Shown: positions 37,091 to 46,191 of the stretch, piece after piece
How the letters are laid out: every line of letters begins with the position of its first letter
How positions within the stretch are numbered: position 1 is the stretch's first letter
Assembly (NCBI RefSeq): GCF_024699925.1
Contig: NZ_JAJOMX010000005.1
Coordinates: 124,001-188,000, forward strand
Reading direction: 5' to 3'
Length of the DNA stretch: 64,000 nt
Source of the DNA: Mesorhizobium sp. J428
GTDB taxonomy: Bacteria; Pseudomonadota; Alphaproteobacteria; Rhizobiales; Rhizobiaceae
The notes under the pieces: model-generated
What the model saw: only the letters and a program-made list of their open reading frames with translations
Told to the model about the DNA's origin: nothing
Databases searched by the model: none
Position numbers and translations under genes: made by a program

Positions 37091-38846
37091 CCGCCGTCGC
37101 ATCGACCGTCGGCTATCGGATGAGGCCCAACCCACGGTCTCGATTGAAGGTGGGTCGGTCATGCTGTTCCGGGATGCGTGGGGCGAGCCGGTGCAGCGGT
37201 TCGACCTCGGGCAACTCAATCTCCCGGCCGAGCTTGTTGCTCCCTATGCCGAGGCGTTCCGGGGACATCATGCGGCGTCGTCACCCGCCACGCGTCACCA
37301 GTGCTGGAACGCACTGAAGTTCTTTGCCCGCTTTCTCGCCGATAGCGGCAGTGTTCAGGCACCGGCTGATTTGACGACCGAATTGTTCGGCCGATACATC
37401 TTATGGCTGGACGCCTTGTCTTCCCGAACCGGCAAACCCTGTGCTCCGGGTCTGCGTCACAATCGCTATCAGCCGGTCAAGCTTCTGACCGAGTGGATGG
37501 CGAGACGACGGCCGGATCTGCTGCCGGCACGCCCATCCTTCCCCTTCAATCCGTTTCCCGGCAGGCATGCGCCGAAGGAAGGCGGCCGGCTGTCCGGCTC
37601 GCAGCTCAAGGCTATCCTGCGGTCCTGCTATGAAGAGATCGACGATGCCTGGGCACTCTTTGAGGAAGGACAGCGACTGCTTGCGGCTCCGGCAAGGAGC
37701 GACGATCCGGACGGCTTTGAAGCAATGTTGCGGGAATTCCATCGCCTCGGGCACGGCGTGATGCCATCGCGTCGTGCCTTGCCAGATCGGCTCGGTCGAA
37801 GGTTATACCTTCATGGTGGACACGACAGGTTCGAACGCCATCTTCACGTAACGCCAGACTGCCTGGCCTCCTTCTTCATCGCCATTGCGATCCAGACGGC
37901 GGGAAACGCCGAGGCGCTCCGGCTTATCGACCGCGATTGCATCGAGCCTCATCCGCTGATCGAACATCGGACGATGATCGACTGGCAGAAGGGCCGCGCC
38001 GGACACCTGTTCAAACGCGCGCAGCGCCGATCCTTCGATCGCCGGCGGCGCTATGCGGCACCCAATCTCATCGACAAGGTGCTGAAAATGACCGCGTCAC
38101 TGGCGGGGCGCGCACCTGCGAGTGAAAAGGATCGGCTGTTCCTGATGCGCAGGCCGGGCCGGGACGTCGGCGTCATCCAGCGCACGACCCTCGAAGGCGC
38201 CATGGCTCGATTCATCGAGCGGGCAAACCGGCGTATCTATGCATGGAATGCCGAACATCCCGACCAATTGCGAACGGCGTTGCCGCGCTTCCACACGAGG
38301 ATGTTCCGGGGCAGCGTCGCCATCGAGCACTATCGAGCATCGGGCGGCGACGTGCGCGCGGCGCAGAGCGTGCTCAATCATGCCAGCCCGGAACTCACCG
38401 ATCGCTATATCAGGGGAGATCAAAGCCGCGCGCTCCAGCATGGAACCATCGCCAGGTTGCAGACTATGATGATGTCCTGGATCCTTGAACCTCCCGGTGA
38501 AGCCAGGCAATGTTCGTCACCGTCGGCCCTTGCCGCGGAGATGTTCGGCCATCGCTGTACCGATCCGACGGCAGGTGGCGAAAAGCTCTGTCCTCACTTC
38601 GGCGGCTGCCTGTCCTGTCCGGGCCTGGTGGTGCCGATCGATGCAACGCATCTGGCGCGCATCCTTCTGGCGATAGAACAACTGGAGAAGGCCCGCACAC
38701 GCCTCGACCGGCAAAGGTGGGCACTGATCTACAAGCCCAGCCACGATCTTCTGGTCGAGAGTATTTTGCCGGACTTCCCTGTCGAACTCCACGGCGAAGC
38801 GCGCGCGCTGATGGCCTCGCTGCCCGCCTTGCCGACACTGGAGTGA
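37080..38846 (+). CDS. Tyrosine recombinase-like protein, second of the trio (TnpB-like)
   Basis: 588 residues, overlapping the previous gene. It has a core-binding domain (HAASSPATRHQCWNALKFFARF) and a C-terminal recombinase fold with FHTRMFRGSVA and VLNHASPELTDRYI (Tyr). Where Arg I is expected it reads TAGNAEALRLID, so the first catalytic Arg seems to be replaced by Asn. A Cys-rich tail (GGEKLCPHFGGCLSCPGLV) may bind zinc. The partner role may be structural. Its counterpart in element B also lacks this Arg. Confidence 0.82.
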   Translation: MRTDRRRIDRRLSDEAQPTVSIEGGSVMLFRDAWGEPVQRFDLGQLNLPAELVAPYAEAFRGHHAASSPATRHQCWNALKFFARFLADSGSVQAPADLTTELFGRYILWLDALSSRTGKPCAPGLRHNRYQPVKLLTEWMARRRPDLLPARPSFPFNPFPGRHAPKEGGRLSGSQLKAILRSCYEEIDDAWALFEEGQRLLAAPARSDDPDGFEAMLREFHRLGHGVMPSRRALPDRLGRRLYLHGGHDRFERHLHVTPDCLASFFIAIAIQTAGNAEALRLIDRDCIEPHPLIEHRTMIDWQKGRAGHLFKRAQRRSFDRRRRYAAPNLIDKVLKMTASLAGRAPASEKDRLFLMRRPGRDVGVIQRTTLEGAMARFIERANRRIYAWNAEHPDQLRTALPRFHTRMFRGSVAIEHYRASGGDVRAAQSVLNHASPELTDRYIRGDQSRALQHGTIARLQTMMMSWILEPPGEARQCSSPSALAAEMFGHRCTDPTAGGEKLCPHFGGCLSCPGLVVPIDATHLARILLAIEQLEKARTRLDRQRWALIYKPSHDLLVESILPDFPVELHGEARALMASLPALPTLE

Positions 38847-38850
38847 AACT

Positions 38851-40713
38851 ATGGCGCTGGCTGCACCGAGCAAACGAAATGCTCCCGCACTGCCTCAGGC
38901 AATCTCCTCGACCTCGACCTGGAATGACGACATATGGCGCTTCGATCTTACCCGACCCGGTGTAACCGACACTAGCCGGACGATCGACTGGACGTTCGAG
39001 CTTCTCGATGGCAGCCGGTTCACCGACCCGACATGGACGGTGTTGCGCGAGACCGTCAAATGCTTCCTGTGGTCGCTCAGAACAGACCCGCCGACAGGCA
39101 AGCGAAGGCTCGGACCCAGTTCCCTCATCTCGATCTTCCACCAGATGCGTGTTCTGGTCTGCTGGATGGTCAGCGAAGACTATGACCGATTCAATCAGCT
39201 TGATGCCTATGCTGCGGCCCGATTCATGACCACGCTGACGGAACGACCGGGACGAAAAGGCGAAGCGCTGTCGCTTGGAACCCGAGCCGGGTATCTGTCG
39301 ACGCTGGCGCGCCTCCATTCTCAACGTGAGAAACTGGTCGACGGCGTTCCCGATGATCTTCGCAGATTCCTGGATGAATACGGCCCCCGACTTCCCCGCC
39401 TCGATCGACAGGGGCGAGGCTTCCCCTATACGCCAGATGCGGTTGCAACGGCGCTGATCGGCGGCGCCCTCCGGCTCATCGGCGCGCCAGCCGACGATGT
39501 GATCGCGCTCCGCGATCGGGCCGCGGTTGCTTATGCCTACCGGCTTGATGGCAGGCCGACGCCGGCGAGAGAAGCGGAGGCTCGTCGAATGCTCGATGAC
39601 TTCTCCTTCTCGACCTTGCCGAACGAGGACAGCCCATGGCACGCGCCAGTCGTGCAGTTGAAAGACATCCATAAGCTGATCGATCGCATCTACGATGCCT
39701 GCTTTGTGGTGATCGCCTGGCTCGTCGGAGCGCGCGTCTCGGAAATCCTCGGGCTCGAGGCCGGATGCATCGAGCGACATGTCGGCCCGGATGGCCAGGA
39801 GGTCACCTATCTGCATGGACGGATTTACAAGATGGCGACGGGCGACGGTGGCCAGCCTCATCGTTGGATCGCATCCAAACCCGTGGTCCGTGTCGTCGAC
39901 GTACTGGAGCGGTTGTCGGCACCCATCCGCAAGAAGCTTGGGACACGCAATTTGTGGATGCTGACGCGGGATCCAGCGCTGCTGCGACAGCCGATCGGCA
40001 TCCCACACAGTGGAGCCTTCGGCGGCCGGCTGAACAGCAGCTTCCGAACAATGCTCGACCTTCCTCTTCATCAAGGAAGACCTTGGCACCTGAACGCGCA
40101 TCAGGGACGGAAGACGTTCGCGCGCTTCATCGGCAAGCGCGACAGGACAGGCCTTCATGCCTTCCAGGAGCATCTCGGACACGTGAGCCGGGTGATGACC
40201 GATACCGCCTATGTGGGCACAGACTTCGAGCTCGCCGAATTGATCAACGACGAAATCCTGAGGGAAACACGGGCAGCGCTCGAGGACCTTCTGACGGCGT
40301 CAAATCTGTCGGGCCATGCCGGGCGCATGATCGCGTCACGGTCGCCGTTCCGGGGCCGCACACACGATGGCGATCTCGGCGAATATATAGACTTCGTCCT
40401 GAAAGACAGCGGAATGGTGCTTGGCGTCTGCGACTGGGGTTACTGCCTCTATCGTCGTGAGCATTCAGCTTGCCAGGGCGATGACCACGGACCGAATGCA
40501 GTGTTCCGCACACAGAGCGCATGCGCCCGCTGCGCCAATTTTGCGGTCAGCGAGCGCCATAGAGCGGTTTGGGAGGATCGGAAGGTGCGCAATGCTCAGT
40601 TGCTTGAGCATCCTGCCCTCGATCGTGAAAGCCGTAAGCTCGCTCAAGAGCGCATCCTCGAATGCGATCGAATCCTCCGGGGGCTGGATGGGGAGAGCGG
40701 GGGTGTCCGGTGA
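38851..40713 (+). CDS. Tyrosine recombinase, third of the trio
   Basis: 620 residues, starting four bases after the second recombinase. The catalytic domain has Arg I (VGARVSEILGLEA), box II HQGRKTFARF, and HLGHVSRVMTDTAYVG with the Tyr. The C-terminal 90 residues are Cys-rich (CDWGYCLYRREHSACQGDD, then ACARCANFAV), a probable zinc-binding region found in large recombinases of this group. The stop overlaps the GTG start of the small downstream gene. Confidence 0.86.
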   Translation: MALAAPSKRNAPALPQAISSTSTWNDDIWRFDLTRPGVTDTSRTIDWTFELLDGSRFTDPTWTVLRETVKCFLWSLRTDPPTGKRRLGPSSLISIFHQMRVLVCWMVSEDYDRFNQLDAYAAARFMTTLTERPGRKGEALSLGTRAGYLSTLARLHSQREKLVDGVPDDLRRFLDEYGPRLPRLDRQGRGFPYTPDAVATALIGGALRLIGAPADDVIALRDRAAVAYAYRLDGRPTPAREAEARRMLDDFSFSTLPNEDSPWHAPVVQLKDIHKLIDRIYDACFVVIAWLVGARVSEILGLEAGCIERHVGPDGQEVTYLHGRIYKMATGDGGQPHRWIASKPVVRVVDVLERLSAPIRKKLGTRNLWMLTRDPALLRQPIGIPHSGAFGGRLNSSFRTMLDLPLHQGRPWHLNAHQGRKTFARFIGKRDRTGLHAFQEHLGHVSRVMTDTAYVGTDFELAELINDEILRETRAALEDLLTASNLSGHAGRMIASRSPFRGRTHDGDLGEYIDFVLKDSGMVLGVCDWGYCLYRREHSACQGDDHGPNAVFRTQSACARCANFAVSERHRAVWEDRKVRNAQLLEHPALDRESRKLAQERILECDRILRGLDGESGGVR

Positions 40714-41164
40714 AAAAACGGGCATCACGCCCCAGCAAAAGCGCCGTTATGCTACTGCCCAGCGCCTGCGCGCGGCGCTTGCTCGGTTGTTGTTGGCGCA
40801 GGAGCGAGGCGCGAAGCTGTCGGTCGCCGCACTTGCGCGTGAAGCGGGCGTCGGGCGCAATGCAATCTACGTCAATCATCGCGACGTCGTTGCGGAGTTG
40901 CTGCAGGCGGCTTCGCATCGGATCGACGCTGCAGTGGCATCGAAAGAAGCGCCGGAAACCGATTGGCGCGCCGTCGCTACCGAGTTGAGGGAGCAGGTTC
41001 GCGGTCTGGCAACCGAGAATGCGATGTTGCTTCGGCGCGCGCAGGACGCCGAACAGGCAACTGCGCGCGCCGAAAAAAGAGCCGCGAAGCTCGATGCGGA
41101 ATTGCGGGCGCTGCGGTCTCCCGTGCATCTGCACGGGACGGAGCCGAACACCCGCAACCGTTGA
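40703..41164 (+). CDS. DUF6262/TnpC-like accessory transposition protein
   Basis: 153 residues from GTG 40703, overlapping the third recombinase. It has an N-terminal HTH (QQKRRYATAQRLRAALARLL, KLSVAALAREAGVGRNAIYV) and a C-terminal coiled coil (LATENAMLLRRAQDAEQATA, EKRAAKLDAELRAL). This matches the small HTH/coiled-coil protein that follows the recombinases in Tn554-type elements and influences orientation or efficiency of transposition. Its stop touches the stop of the convergent ardC gene. Confidence 0.75.
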   Translation: MSGEKTGITPQQKRRYATAQRLRAALARLLLAQERGAKLSVAALAREAGVGRNAIYVNHRDVVAELLQAASHRIDAAVASKEAPETDWRAVATELREQVRGLATENAMLLRRAQDAEQATARAEKRAAKLDAELRALRSPVHLHGTEPNTRNR

Positions 41165-42059
41165 TCAAGCGGCCTGTTCATGCCGAGCGGATTGCTGCGC
41201 GTGCATCCAATCGGCGGCTTGTTGCGCCTTGCTCGCGGCCGTGAAGATGGCGCGGGAATCGTCCTTCAACACCTTGATCCACGAGGCAACATAGGCCGCA
41301 TGATCGGGACGCGGATGGTGGGCGATCCCGAGATCGGCAAGGACAAACCCGCTGAGAATCTCGACGCAGCATTCCTCCGCGGCATAGGCAGCGGAGCCAA
41401 ACCGGCCCGAGAGATCGCGATCAAGCCGCTTCTTCGACCCCGAGGCGTGCCCGCATTCATGCAGCAAGACGCCATAGAACGACGCGGCATCGCGGAAGGA
41501 GGCGAAGTCCGGCATGAACACCGTGTCCGAAGACGGAAGATAGTAAGCTTCCGATCCGCCGAACACGGTCTTGATGTCGAGGTTGGCGATGAACGCCTCT
41601 GCGTGCGCGAGACGCTCGTTCTCCGGCAGCGTGTCCGTCGGCGGGCGCTCGTATCCGTCCACCTGAGCGACATTGAACACCGAAAATGCCCGGGCGAACA
41701 TCCGGCGGCGGCCACCTTCATCATCGTCGTCATCGTCATCAGCCGGCTCGGAGGAAGCGATCTGCTTCCACAGCACCACAGTGGTCGAATGCTCTCCCTT
41801 GCGCACCTGCGCGCCGGCGTCCTGCCATTGGCGGTAGGTCCCCCATAGACCGTCGCCGTAACCTGCGGCCATGGCTGCGACCCAAAGCGCCACCGTATTG
41901 ATGCCGCGGTAACGCTTGCCAGACGAAATATTGGTTGGCCGTGCAGCGCTCGTACCGTCGTGGAACCACGGCGGGTGCCACTCGCCTGCACCTCCCTCGA
42001 TTGCCGCGATGATCTCCGCCGTGACGCGGGTATACATCTGCCCGATCTTGAGCCGCCAT
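41165..42059 (-). pseudogene. ardC: ArdC-like antirestriction protein, probable frameshift at the N-terminus
   Basis: The frame from ATG 42037 gives 290 residues. An N-terminal ssDNA-binding domain (YTRVTAEIIAAIEGGAGEWH, GKRYRGINTVALWVAA, TYRQWQDAGAQVRKGE) is followed by a zincin metallopeptidase domain with HECGHASGSKKRL. ArdC proteins protect incoming plasmid DNA from restriction. ATG 42037 has no ribosome site. A GAGGG-preceded ATG at 42059 starts MAAQDRADVY in the neighbouring frame, and one missing base near 42035 would join the two. So either the protein is made from the weaker start or the gene is damaged. A second copy lies at 46192-47124. Confidence 0.8.
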
Positions 42060-42122
42060 GATCAGGCCCTCGCTGCGCAGGAGGTGTCAGCACTCAAGAA
42101 TACAGTTGCAAAATGACCTAAG

Positions 42123-42283
42123 CCGGGAACTTTCCAGCGCGTGTCGCCGGTGCCGTTGCCTGCGATCTTCTGAACGGCCTCCACCAGTTCGTGGTCGAAA
42201 ATCCGCCCATAGTCAGGACCTGTCACCGCGCGCAACTCCACGCGGCCGTTTTCGATCTCCAGCGTCTTGACCTGTTCGGCGCG
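42123..42283 (-). pseudogene. DUF932 gene, middle fragment between two transposons
   Basis: On the minus strand this 160-base stretch reads RAEQVKTLEIENGRVELRAV, TGPDYGRIFDHELVEAVQKI, AGNGTGDTRWKVPG without a stop. It is bounded by the GGCGCG repeat of element B (42278-42283) and the CCGGGA repeat of element A (42123-42128). KVPG continues into VLDWST of the C-terminal fragment, and the N-terminal fragment ends ...GLTSHRA. It is an island of the original plasmid backbone, 6 kb and 11 kb from its other parts. Confidence 0.88.
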
Positions 42284-42408
42284 TTATCTGAACAGTCAAG
42301 CTGTCTCAGTCGGATTTTGCGGCGTCGTTTGCCTGAAAACCGCAGGGTCCGATCGATCTCGGCCCCGTGAGACAGATTCGTGTAGCGCGCAGAGGTCCTG
42401 ACGGCTGC

Positions 42409-44670
42409 TCAGCCGGCGCAGCAAGACAGCTTGGCGACGTCCTTGCTAAAGGACAGGGCCGCGAGCTTGAGGCCCTCGACCGTGGTGAGGTACGGAAAGA
42501 TCGTATCGGCGAGGTCATCGACGGTGAGGCCCTGCCGGATCGCCAAAGCGGCGGTCTGGATGCTGTCGGCGCCTTCGGGTGCGAGAATGTGCGCGCCGAG
42601 TAGCCGACCGCCGGCGGCATCGGCCACGAGTTTGATGAGGCCGCGGGTGTCGCGGGCGGCGAGCGCACGCGGCACCTGGTCGAGCCCGATCGTCGAGACG
42701 CGAACGGCATGGCCAGCCGTCCGCGCCGCGGCCTCGGTTAGTCCGACGCTCGCAACCTGCGGGTCGGTGAACACGACGGCGGGCATGGCGCTGTTGTCGT
42801 AGCGTAGGCTGTCGCCGTTGAGGGCGTTCCTGGCGGCGAGCTTGGCGCCATAGGCGGCCATGTAGACGAACTGGTCGCGGCCGGTGACGTCGCCGGCGGC
42901 ATAGACGCCGGCTTTGGTCGTGCGCATGCGGTCATCGACGATGACGCCGCCTTTTGGCGAGAGGGCGACGCCATGCTCGGCGAGCCCGAGGCCTTCGATG
43001 TTGGGCGCGCGCCCGGTGGTGATCAGCACCTGATCGACTTCGATGGCCATGTCCTGACCGTCGCGCCCAGCCGTCAGCGAAACTCCGCCCTCGGTCTTGC
43101 GGATCGCACGATAGGCGATGCCAGGGACGACAGTGATCCCTTCCTCCTCGAAATACTTGGTCAGCGCCGCGCCGATCTCGGGCTCGGCGTCGGGGAGCAG
43201 ACGGGACCGACAGACGAGCGTCACCTTGACGCCGGCACGGGCAAACATCTGGGCGAGTTCCGCCCCGATATAGCCGCCGCCGATCACGAGCAGCGAGCGC
43301 GGCAGCGCCTCGAGGTCGAGCGCGGTCGTGCTGGTCAAATACGGCACGGTGTCGATGCCGGGAATGGCCGGGACCGCTGGTCGTGCGCCGGTTGCGATGA
43401 TGATCTTGCCGGCGGGAAGGTGTGTGCCGTTCACTGCGACACCGCCGTCAACGAGGCGCGCCGGACCGTCGCGATACGCGATGCCGTTGTAGGCGGGGAG
43501 CAGGTCAACATACTTGGCCTGGCGCAGCTCGGAAACCAGCGCGTCCTTCTGGCGGACGGTTCCGCGCCAGTCGATCAGTTCGGCCTCCGCCGTGATTCCG
43601 GCAAAGCGGGTTGCAGCCCGGGCGTTGTGTAGCGTCTCGGCGGCGCGGATCAGGGCCTTTGACGGCACGCAGCCGATATTGACGCAGGTGCCGCCGATGG
43701 TGCCGCTGCCGATGAGCGCCACCTGTGCGCCCTGGTCGGCGGCCGTGATCGCCGCCGAGAACCCGGCCGAGCCGGCGCCAATCACGACGAGGTCGTAGGC
43801 ACCCCCATTGCCACGGTTCTTGCGGACGGGGCGGTCCGTCACTGCCGTGCTTCCCAATGTCGGCTCAACCGGCGGGCGTGGCGCTGTATCGAGGCCGGCG
43901 AGGCTCGGCCCGAACAGAGCGCAGCCGGCCTCCAGACCTTCCTCGATCGACAGCCGAAATCCCGGGGAGTCTGCAGGATGCTCCTGACGCCACGCGGCAA
44001 GATGATCGTCCGAGCAGAAGAACGAGGTTGCCGTGCACAGAGAACTCGCCGCGCACCCGTCTTCGTAGAGGACGCTGAGCCACATGACGGCCGTCACCGG
44101 TTCGACCTGCGCTACGACACGGCCGCGATCTCGTGTGGTGATCCGGATCGGCGCACCGCAATGGCGGCAGCGCGAGGCGATCGCAATGTCGCGACCGGTC
44201 ATGGCGCCGATGCCGAGCGCGTCGACCGCGCACATGGCATTGAGAACGCGCCCGTCCAGCGTGACCTGATGACCCGTGTCCTGGTCAGTGAAGGGATAAG
44301 CGCCGACGATCCGCTCGCCGTCGAGCACGACGAGGTCGCGGCGGCGAAGTTCTTCGAGCTGCGGCCAAATGGCCGTCTCGCTCACCCCGGCGCGCTCGGC
44401 AAGAGCGCTGGGGAGTGGAGCTCGGCCGTGTTCCGCATAGAACTGCAGTAATGCCACCCGAACGGCGTCGACGGCCGCATCATAGCCGCTCCAGCGATTG
44501 AGCACATGATCGGAGCCGGCCATGGCCGCAAGGGCATCTCTGACCGCGGGCGATATGACCACCGACCAGTCGGGAAACGTCACACCCGGCCGCACCTCAT
44601 AGTTCGGCAAGGTCACCGATGCGGATACCGCAATCTTGTTCCGAGAAGAGGACGCACAGCAATCGTTCAT
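42409..44670 (-). CDS. merBA: MerB-MerA fusion: organomercurial lyase plus mercuric reductase
   Basis: 753 residues from ATG 44670, with AGGGAAG upstream; no stop or gap between domains. Residues 1-225 are MerB: a winged-helix N-terminus, catalytic Cys and Asp in MCAVDALGI (C147, D150) and the third-site Cys in SSLCTATSFFCS. A 40-residue linker follows. Residues about 290-753 are MerA: FAD motif VVIGAGSAGFSAA, redox pair GGTCVNIGCVPSK, NADPH motif VIGGGYIGAELAQ, and the C-terminal Cys pair in KLSCCAG. It would cleave R-Hg and reduce the released Hg(II) to Hg(0) in the cytoplasm. The usual N-terminal HMA domain of MerA is absent, with MerB in its place. It is the last gene of the merT-merP-merF-merBA operon. 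Confidence 0.92.
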   Translation of the reverse strand: MNDCCASSSRNKIAVSASVTLPNYEVRPGVTFPDWSVVISPAVRDALAAMAGSDHVLNRWSGYDAAVDAVRVALLQFYAEHGRAPLPSALAERAGVSETAIWPQLEELRRRDLVVLDGERIVGAYPFTDQDTGHQVTLDGRVLNAMCAVDALGIGAMTGRDIAIASRCRHCGAPIRITTRDRGRVVAQVEPVTAVMWLSVLYEDGCAASSLCTATSFFCSDDHLAAWRQEHPADSPGFRLSIEEGLEAGCALFGPSLAGLDTAPRPPVEPTLGSTAVTDRPVRKNRGNGGAYDLVVIGAGSAGFSAAITAADQGAQVALIGSGTIGGTCVNIGCVPSKALIRAAETLHNARAATRFAGITAEAELIDWRGTVRQKDALVSELRQAKYVDLLPAYNGIAYRDGPARLVDGGVAVNGTHLPAGKIIIATGARPAVPAIPGIDTVPYLTSTTALDLEALPRSLLVIGGGYIGAELAQMFARAGVKVTLVCRSRLLPDAEPEIGAALTKYFEEEGITVVPGIAYRAIRKTEGGVSLTAGRDGQDMAIEVDQVLITTGRAPNIEGLGLAEHGVALSPKGGVIVDDRMRTTKAGVYAAGDVTGRDQFVYMAAYGAKLAARNALNGDSLRYDNSAMPAVVFTDPQVASVGLTEAAARTAGHAVRVSTIGLDQVPRALAARDTRGLIKLVADAAGGRLLGAHILAPEGADSIQTAALAIRQGLTVDDLADTIFPYLTTVEGLKLAALSFSKDVAKLSCCAG

Positions 44671-44674
44671 GGCT

Positions 44675-44914
44675 TCAGACTTCCCTGTGGTTCTTGCTCT
44701 CGCTGCTGGCCGCATCGGCGCGGCGGCGGTAGAGGCCCCACGCTATGAGTCCCAGGCTGACGGCGAGCAGCGAAAACGCCACTATATCCGCGCCGCCCAG
44801 CCATGCGCCCAGACCGACAAGCGGCAGAAGGACGGCCAGAATGGGCGTCGCGCAGCAGATCGCGGCGATTATGGCGCCCGCCGCGCCGGTGCGGACCAGG
44901 GCGCGGTCGTTCAT
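44675..44914 (-). CDS. merF: MerF mercury transport protein
   Basis: 79 residues from ATG 44914. Two membrane segments (TGAAGAIIAAICCATPILAV, then IVAFSLLAVSLGLIAWGLY). The vicinal Cys pair ICCATPI lies in the first segment and is the family signature. MerF moves Hg(II) from periplasm to cytoplasm. The gene ends four bases before merBA and starts just after merP. Confidence 0.87.
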   Translation of the reverse strand: MNDRALVRTGAAGAIIAAICCATPILAVLLPLVGLGAWLGGADIVAFSLLAVSLGLIAWGLYRRRADAASSESKNHREV

Positions 44915-44915
44915 C

Positions 44916-45209
44916 TCAGCTGCCCTGTTGTCGAGGGTGTGCGGGATAGCCGGCATTGGCGCTGGCAGCCGCGATGGCGTCGGAGTTCGTCTTCGTGTCT
45001 TCGAAGGTGACGGTCGCGGTCTTGGCTTCGAAGGAGACGACCACATCCGAGACCCCGGGGACCGCCGCCATCGAGGTCTTCACGATGTAGGGGCAGGAAG
45101 CGCAGGTCATGTTGTCGACGGCGAAAGTGACCGTGCGGTCGGCGGCGAAGGCGGCCGAAGCCGTCATGATGGCGCCGATCAGGGTGAGCGTGCTCAAAAG
45201 CTTGTTCAT
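44916..45209 (-). CDS. merP: MerP periplasmic mercury-binding protein
   Basis: 97 residues from ATG 45209, after AGGAG. A signal peptide (KLLSTLTLIGAIMTASAAFA) precedes an HMA domain with metal motif MTCASCPYIV and the fold end FEDTKTNSDAI. MerP binds Hg(II) in the periplasm and passes it to MerT or MerF. The frame stays open upstream to 45308, but that part overlaps merT and lacks a ribosome site. Confidence 0.92.
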   Translation of the reverse strand: MNKLLSTLTLIGAIMTASAAFAADRTVTFAVDNMTCASCPYIVKTSMAAVPGVSDVVVSFEAKTATVTFEDTKTNSDAIAAASANAGYPAHPRQQGS

Positions 45210-45235
45210 CAGGCAGGTCTCCTCTTGGTCTGGTA

Positions 45236-45661
45236 TCAGGGGGCAAGCAGCAGCGGGGCGACGTAGTCGAAGGCAAAGGCGGCTGCGACGAGCACCGTTG
45301 CGCTCCACAGTGCAATCTGAACGAGACCGCTGGGGATCGGGCGTGCGCAGGCGGCGTCATCGGCGCAGGCTTGCCGCGGCTTCCAATAGACGAGGTAGTA
45401 GCCGTAGCCGAGGACGCCTACCGTCCCCGTGACGAAGAATGGCTTGTATGGCGCGAGCGCCGTCAGGTTGCCGATCCAGGCGCCGCCGATGCCGAGACTG
45501 AATAGGATGAGCGGGATGATGCAGCAGGACGAGGCGGCAAGCGCACCGAGAACACCGCCGACGGCAACCAGGCGCTGCCGCCCGGCTTCGCCACGCTGTG
45601 CCGCCGCCAGGTTCTCTGCAGTCGGCGCAATCTCCGCCGTTCCGTGTCGAAATACACTCAT
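45236..45661 (-). CDS. merT: MerT mercury transport protein
   Basis: 141 residues. Three membrane segments. The first contains the Hg-binding pair SSCCIIPLILF; a cytoplasmic loop has further Cys residues (RQACADDAACARPI). MerT takes Hg(II) from MerP into the cytoplasm for reduction. It is the first gene after the mer promoter and is divergent from merR. Confidence 0.92.
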   Translation of the reverse strand: MSVFRHGTAEIAPTAENLAAAQRGEAGRQRLVAVGGVLGALAASSCCIIPLILFSLGIGGAWIGNLTALAPYKPFFVTGTVGVLGYGYYLVYWKPRQACADDAACARPIPSGLVQIALWSATVLVAAAFAFDYVAPLLLAP

Positions 45662-45702
45662 GTCGGGCCTCGCCTTCCTTGCCGAATTCCTATCTGCGCG
45701 CT

Positions 45703-45733
45703 AATGTGCGGTCTGTAGCAACTACAGGGTCAA
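45703..45733 (-). promoter_or_regulatory. MerR-controlled mer promoter and operator
   Basis: On the minus strand a -35 box TTGACC (45728-45733) is followed by a 19-base spacer and a weak -10 near CACATT (45703-45708). The spacer holds the perfect dyad CTGTAG-TTG-CTACAG (45713-45727). A long 19-base spacer with a central dyad is the hallmark of MerR-activated promoters, which MerR-Hg(II) untwists. It lies in the 85-base gap between merT and merR. Confidence 0.88.
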
Positions 45734-45746
45734 GAGGGAGTTTGCG

Positions 45747-46175
45747 ATGCGCGATCACACCGGCGTGAAGGGCCTGCAGCGGGCCGAGCTCGCGCGGCGG
45801 ACGGGCAGCAATCTGGAGACCGTGCGCTATTACGAGAAGGTCGGGCTCTTGCCCGAGCCGCCACGCACGATGGCGGGCTATCGGAGCTACGACACCGCGC
45901 ACGAGCGGCGGCTCCGCTTCGTCTTGCGGGCGCGCGAGCTCGGCTTCTCGCTCGATGAGATCCGTGAGCTGCTGCGTCTCGTCGACGAGCGCGACCGGCC
46001 TTGCGCCGAGGCAAGCACTATCGCCGCGACGCATCTCGACGACGTGCGGGCGAAGATCGCCGATCTGAAGCGCATGGAAAGAGTGCTGAAGGACGTGGTC
46101 GCGCAATGCGCCGGCGGCACGCGGCCGGAATGCCCGCTGATCGAGACGCTGTTCCAGGAATCGGCTGTCAACTGA
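45747..46175 (+). CDS. merR: MerR mercury-responsive regulator
   Basis: 142 residues. N-terminal MerR-type winged HTH (RAELARRTGSNLETVRYYEK, GLLPEPPRT), a long dimer helix, and three Hg-binding cysteines in the expected places (RPCAEAS, AQCAGG, ECPLIE). It represses and, with Hg(II), activates the divergent mer operon through the dyad at 45713-45727. Ribosome site AGAGGGAG precedes ATG 45747. Confidence 0.93.
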   Translation: MRDHTGVKGLQRAELARRTGSNLETVRYYEKVGLLPEPPRTMAGYRSYDTAHERRLRFVLRARELGFSLDEIRELLRLVDERDRPCAEASTIAATHLDDVRAKIADLKRMERVLKDVVAQCAGGTRPECPLIETLFQESAVN

Positions 46176-46191
46176 TCGAGTTGAAGGGCGC

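Larger units (their letters stand above)
35760..42122. mobile_element. Element A: tyrosine-recombinase transposon (Tn554-like gene content) carrying ardC
   Basis: About 6.36 kb between two CCGGGA direct repeats (35754-35759 and 42123-42128) inside the DUF932 gene. Removing the element and one repeat joins the gene in frame. The ends are imperfect inverted repeats: both read TAGRTCA...AACTGT...TCTTG inward. It holds three tyrosine recombinases and a DUF6262-like protein on the plus strand, and ardC on the minus strand as cargo. The set resembles the TnpA/TnpB/TnpC arrangement of Tn554-type elements, but with an additional large recombinase. All recombinase frames are open, so the element may be active. 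Confidence 0.82.

Noticed and set aside
42284..42408. Tn3/Tn21-type terminal repeat next to the mer genes
   Set aside because: No GGGG-starting 38-bp end, resolvase or DDE transposase was found; the border matches the inverted end at 53430-53457 instead.
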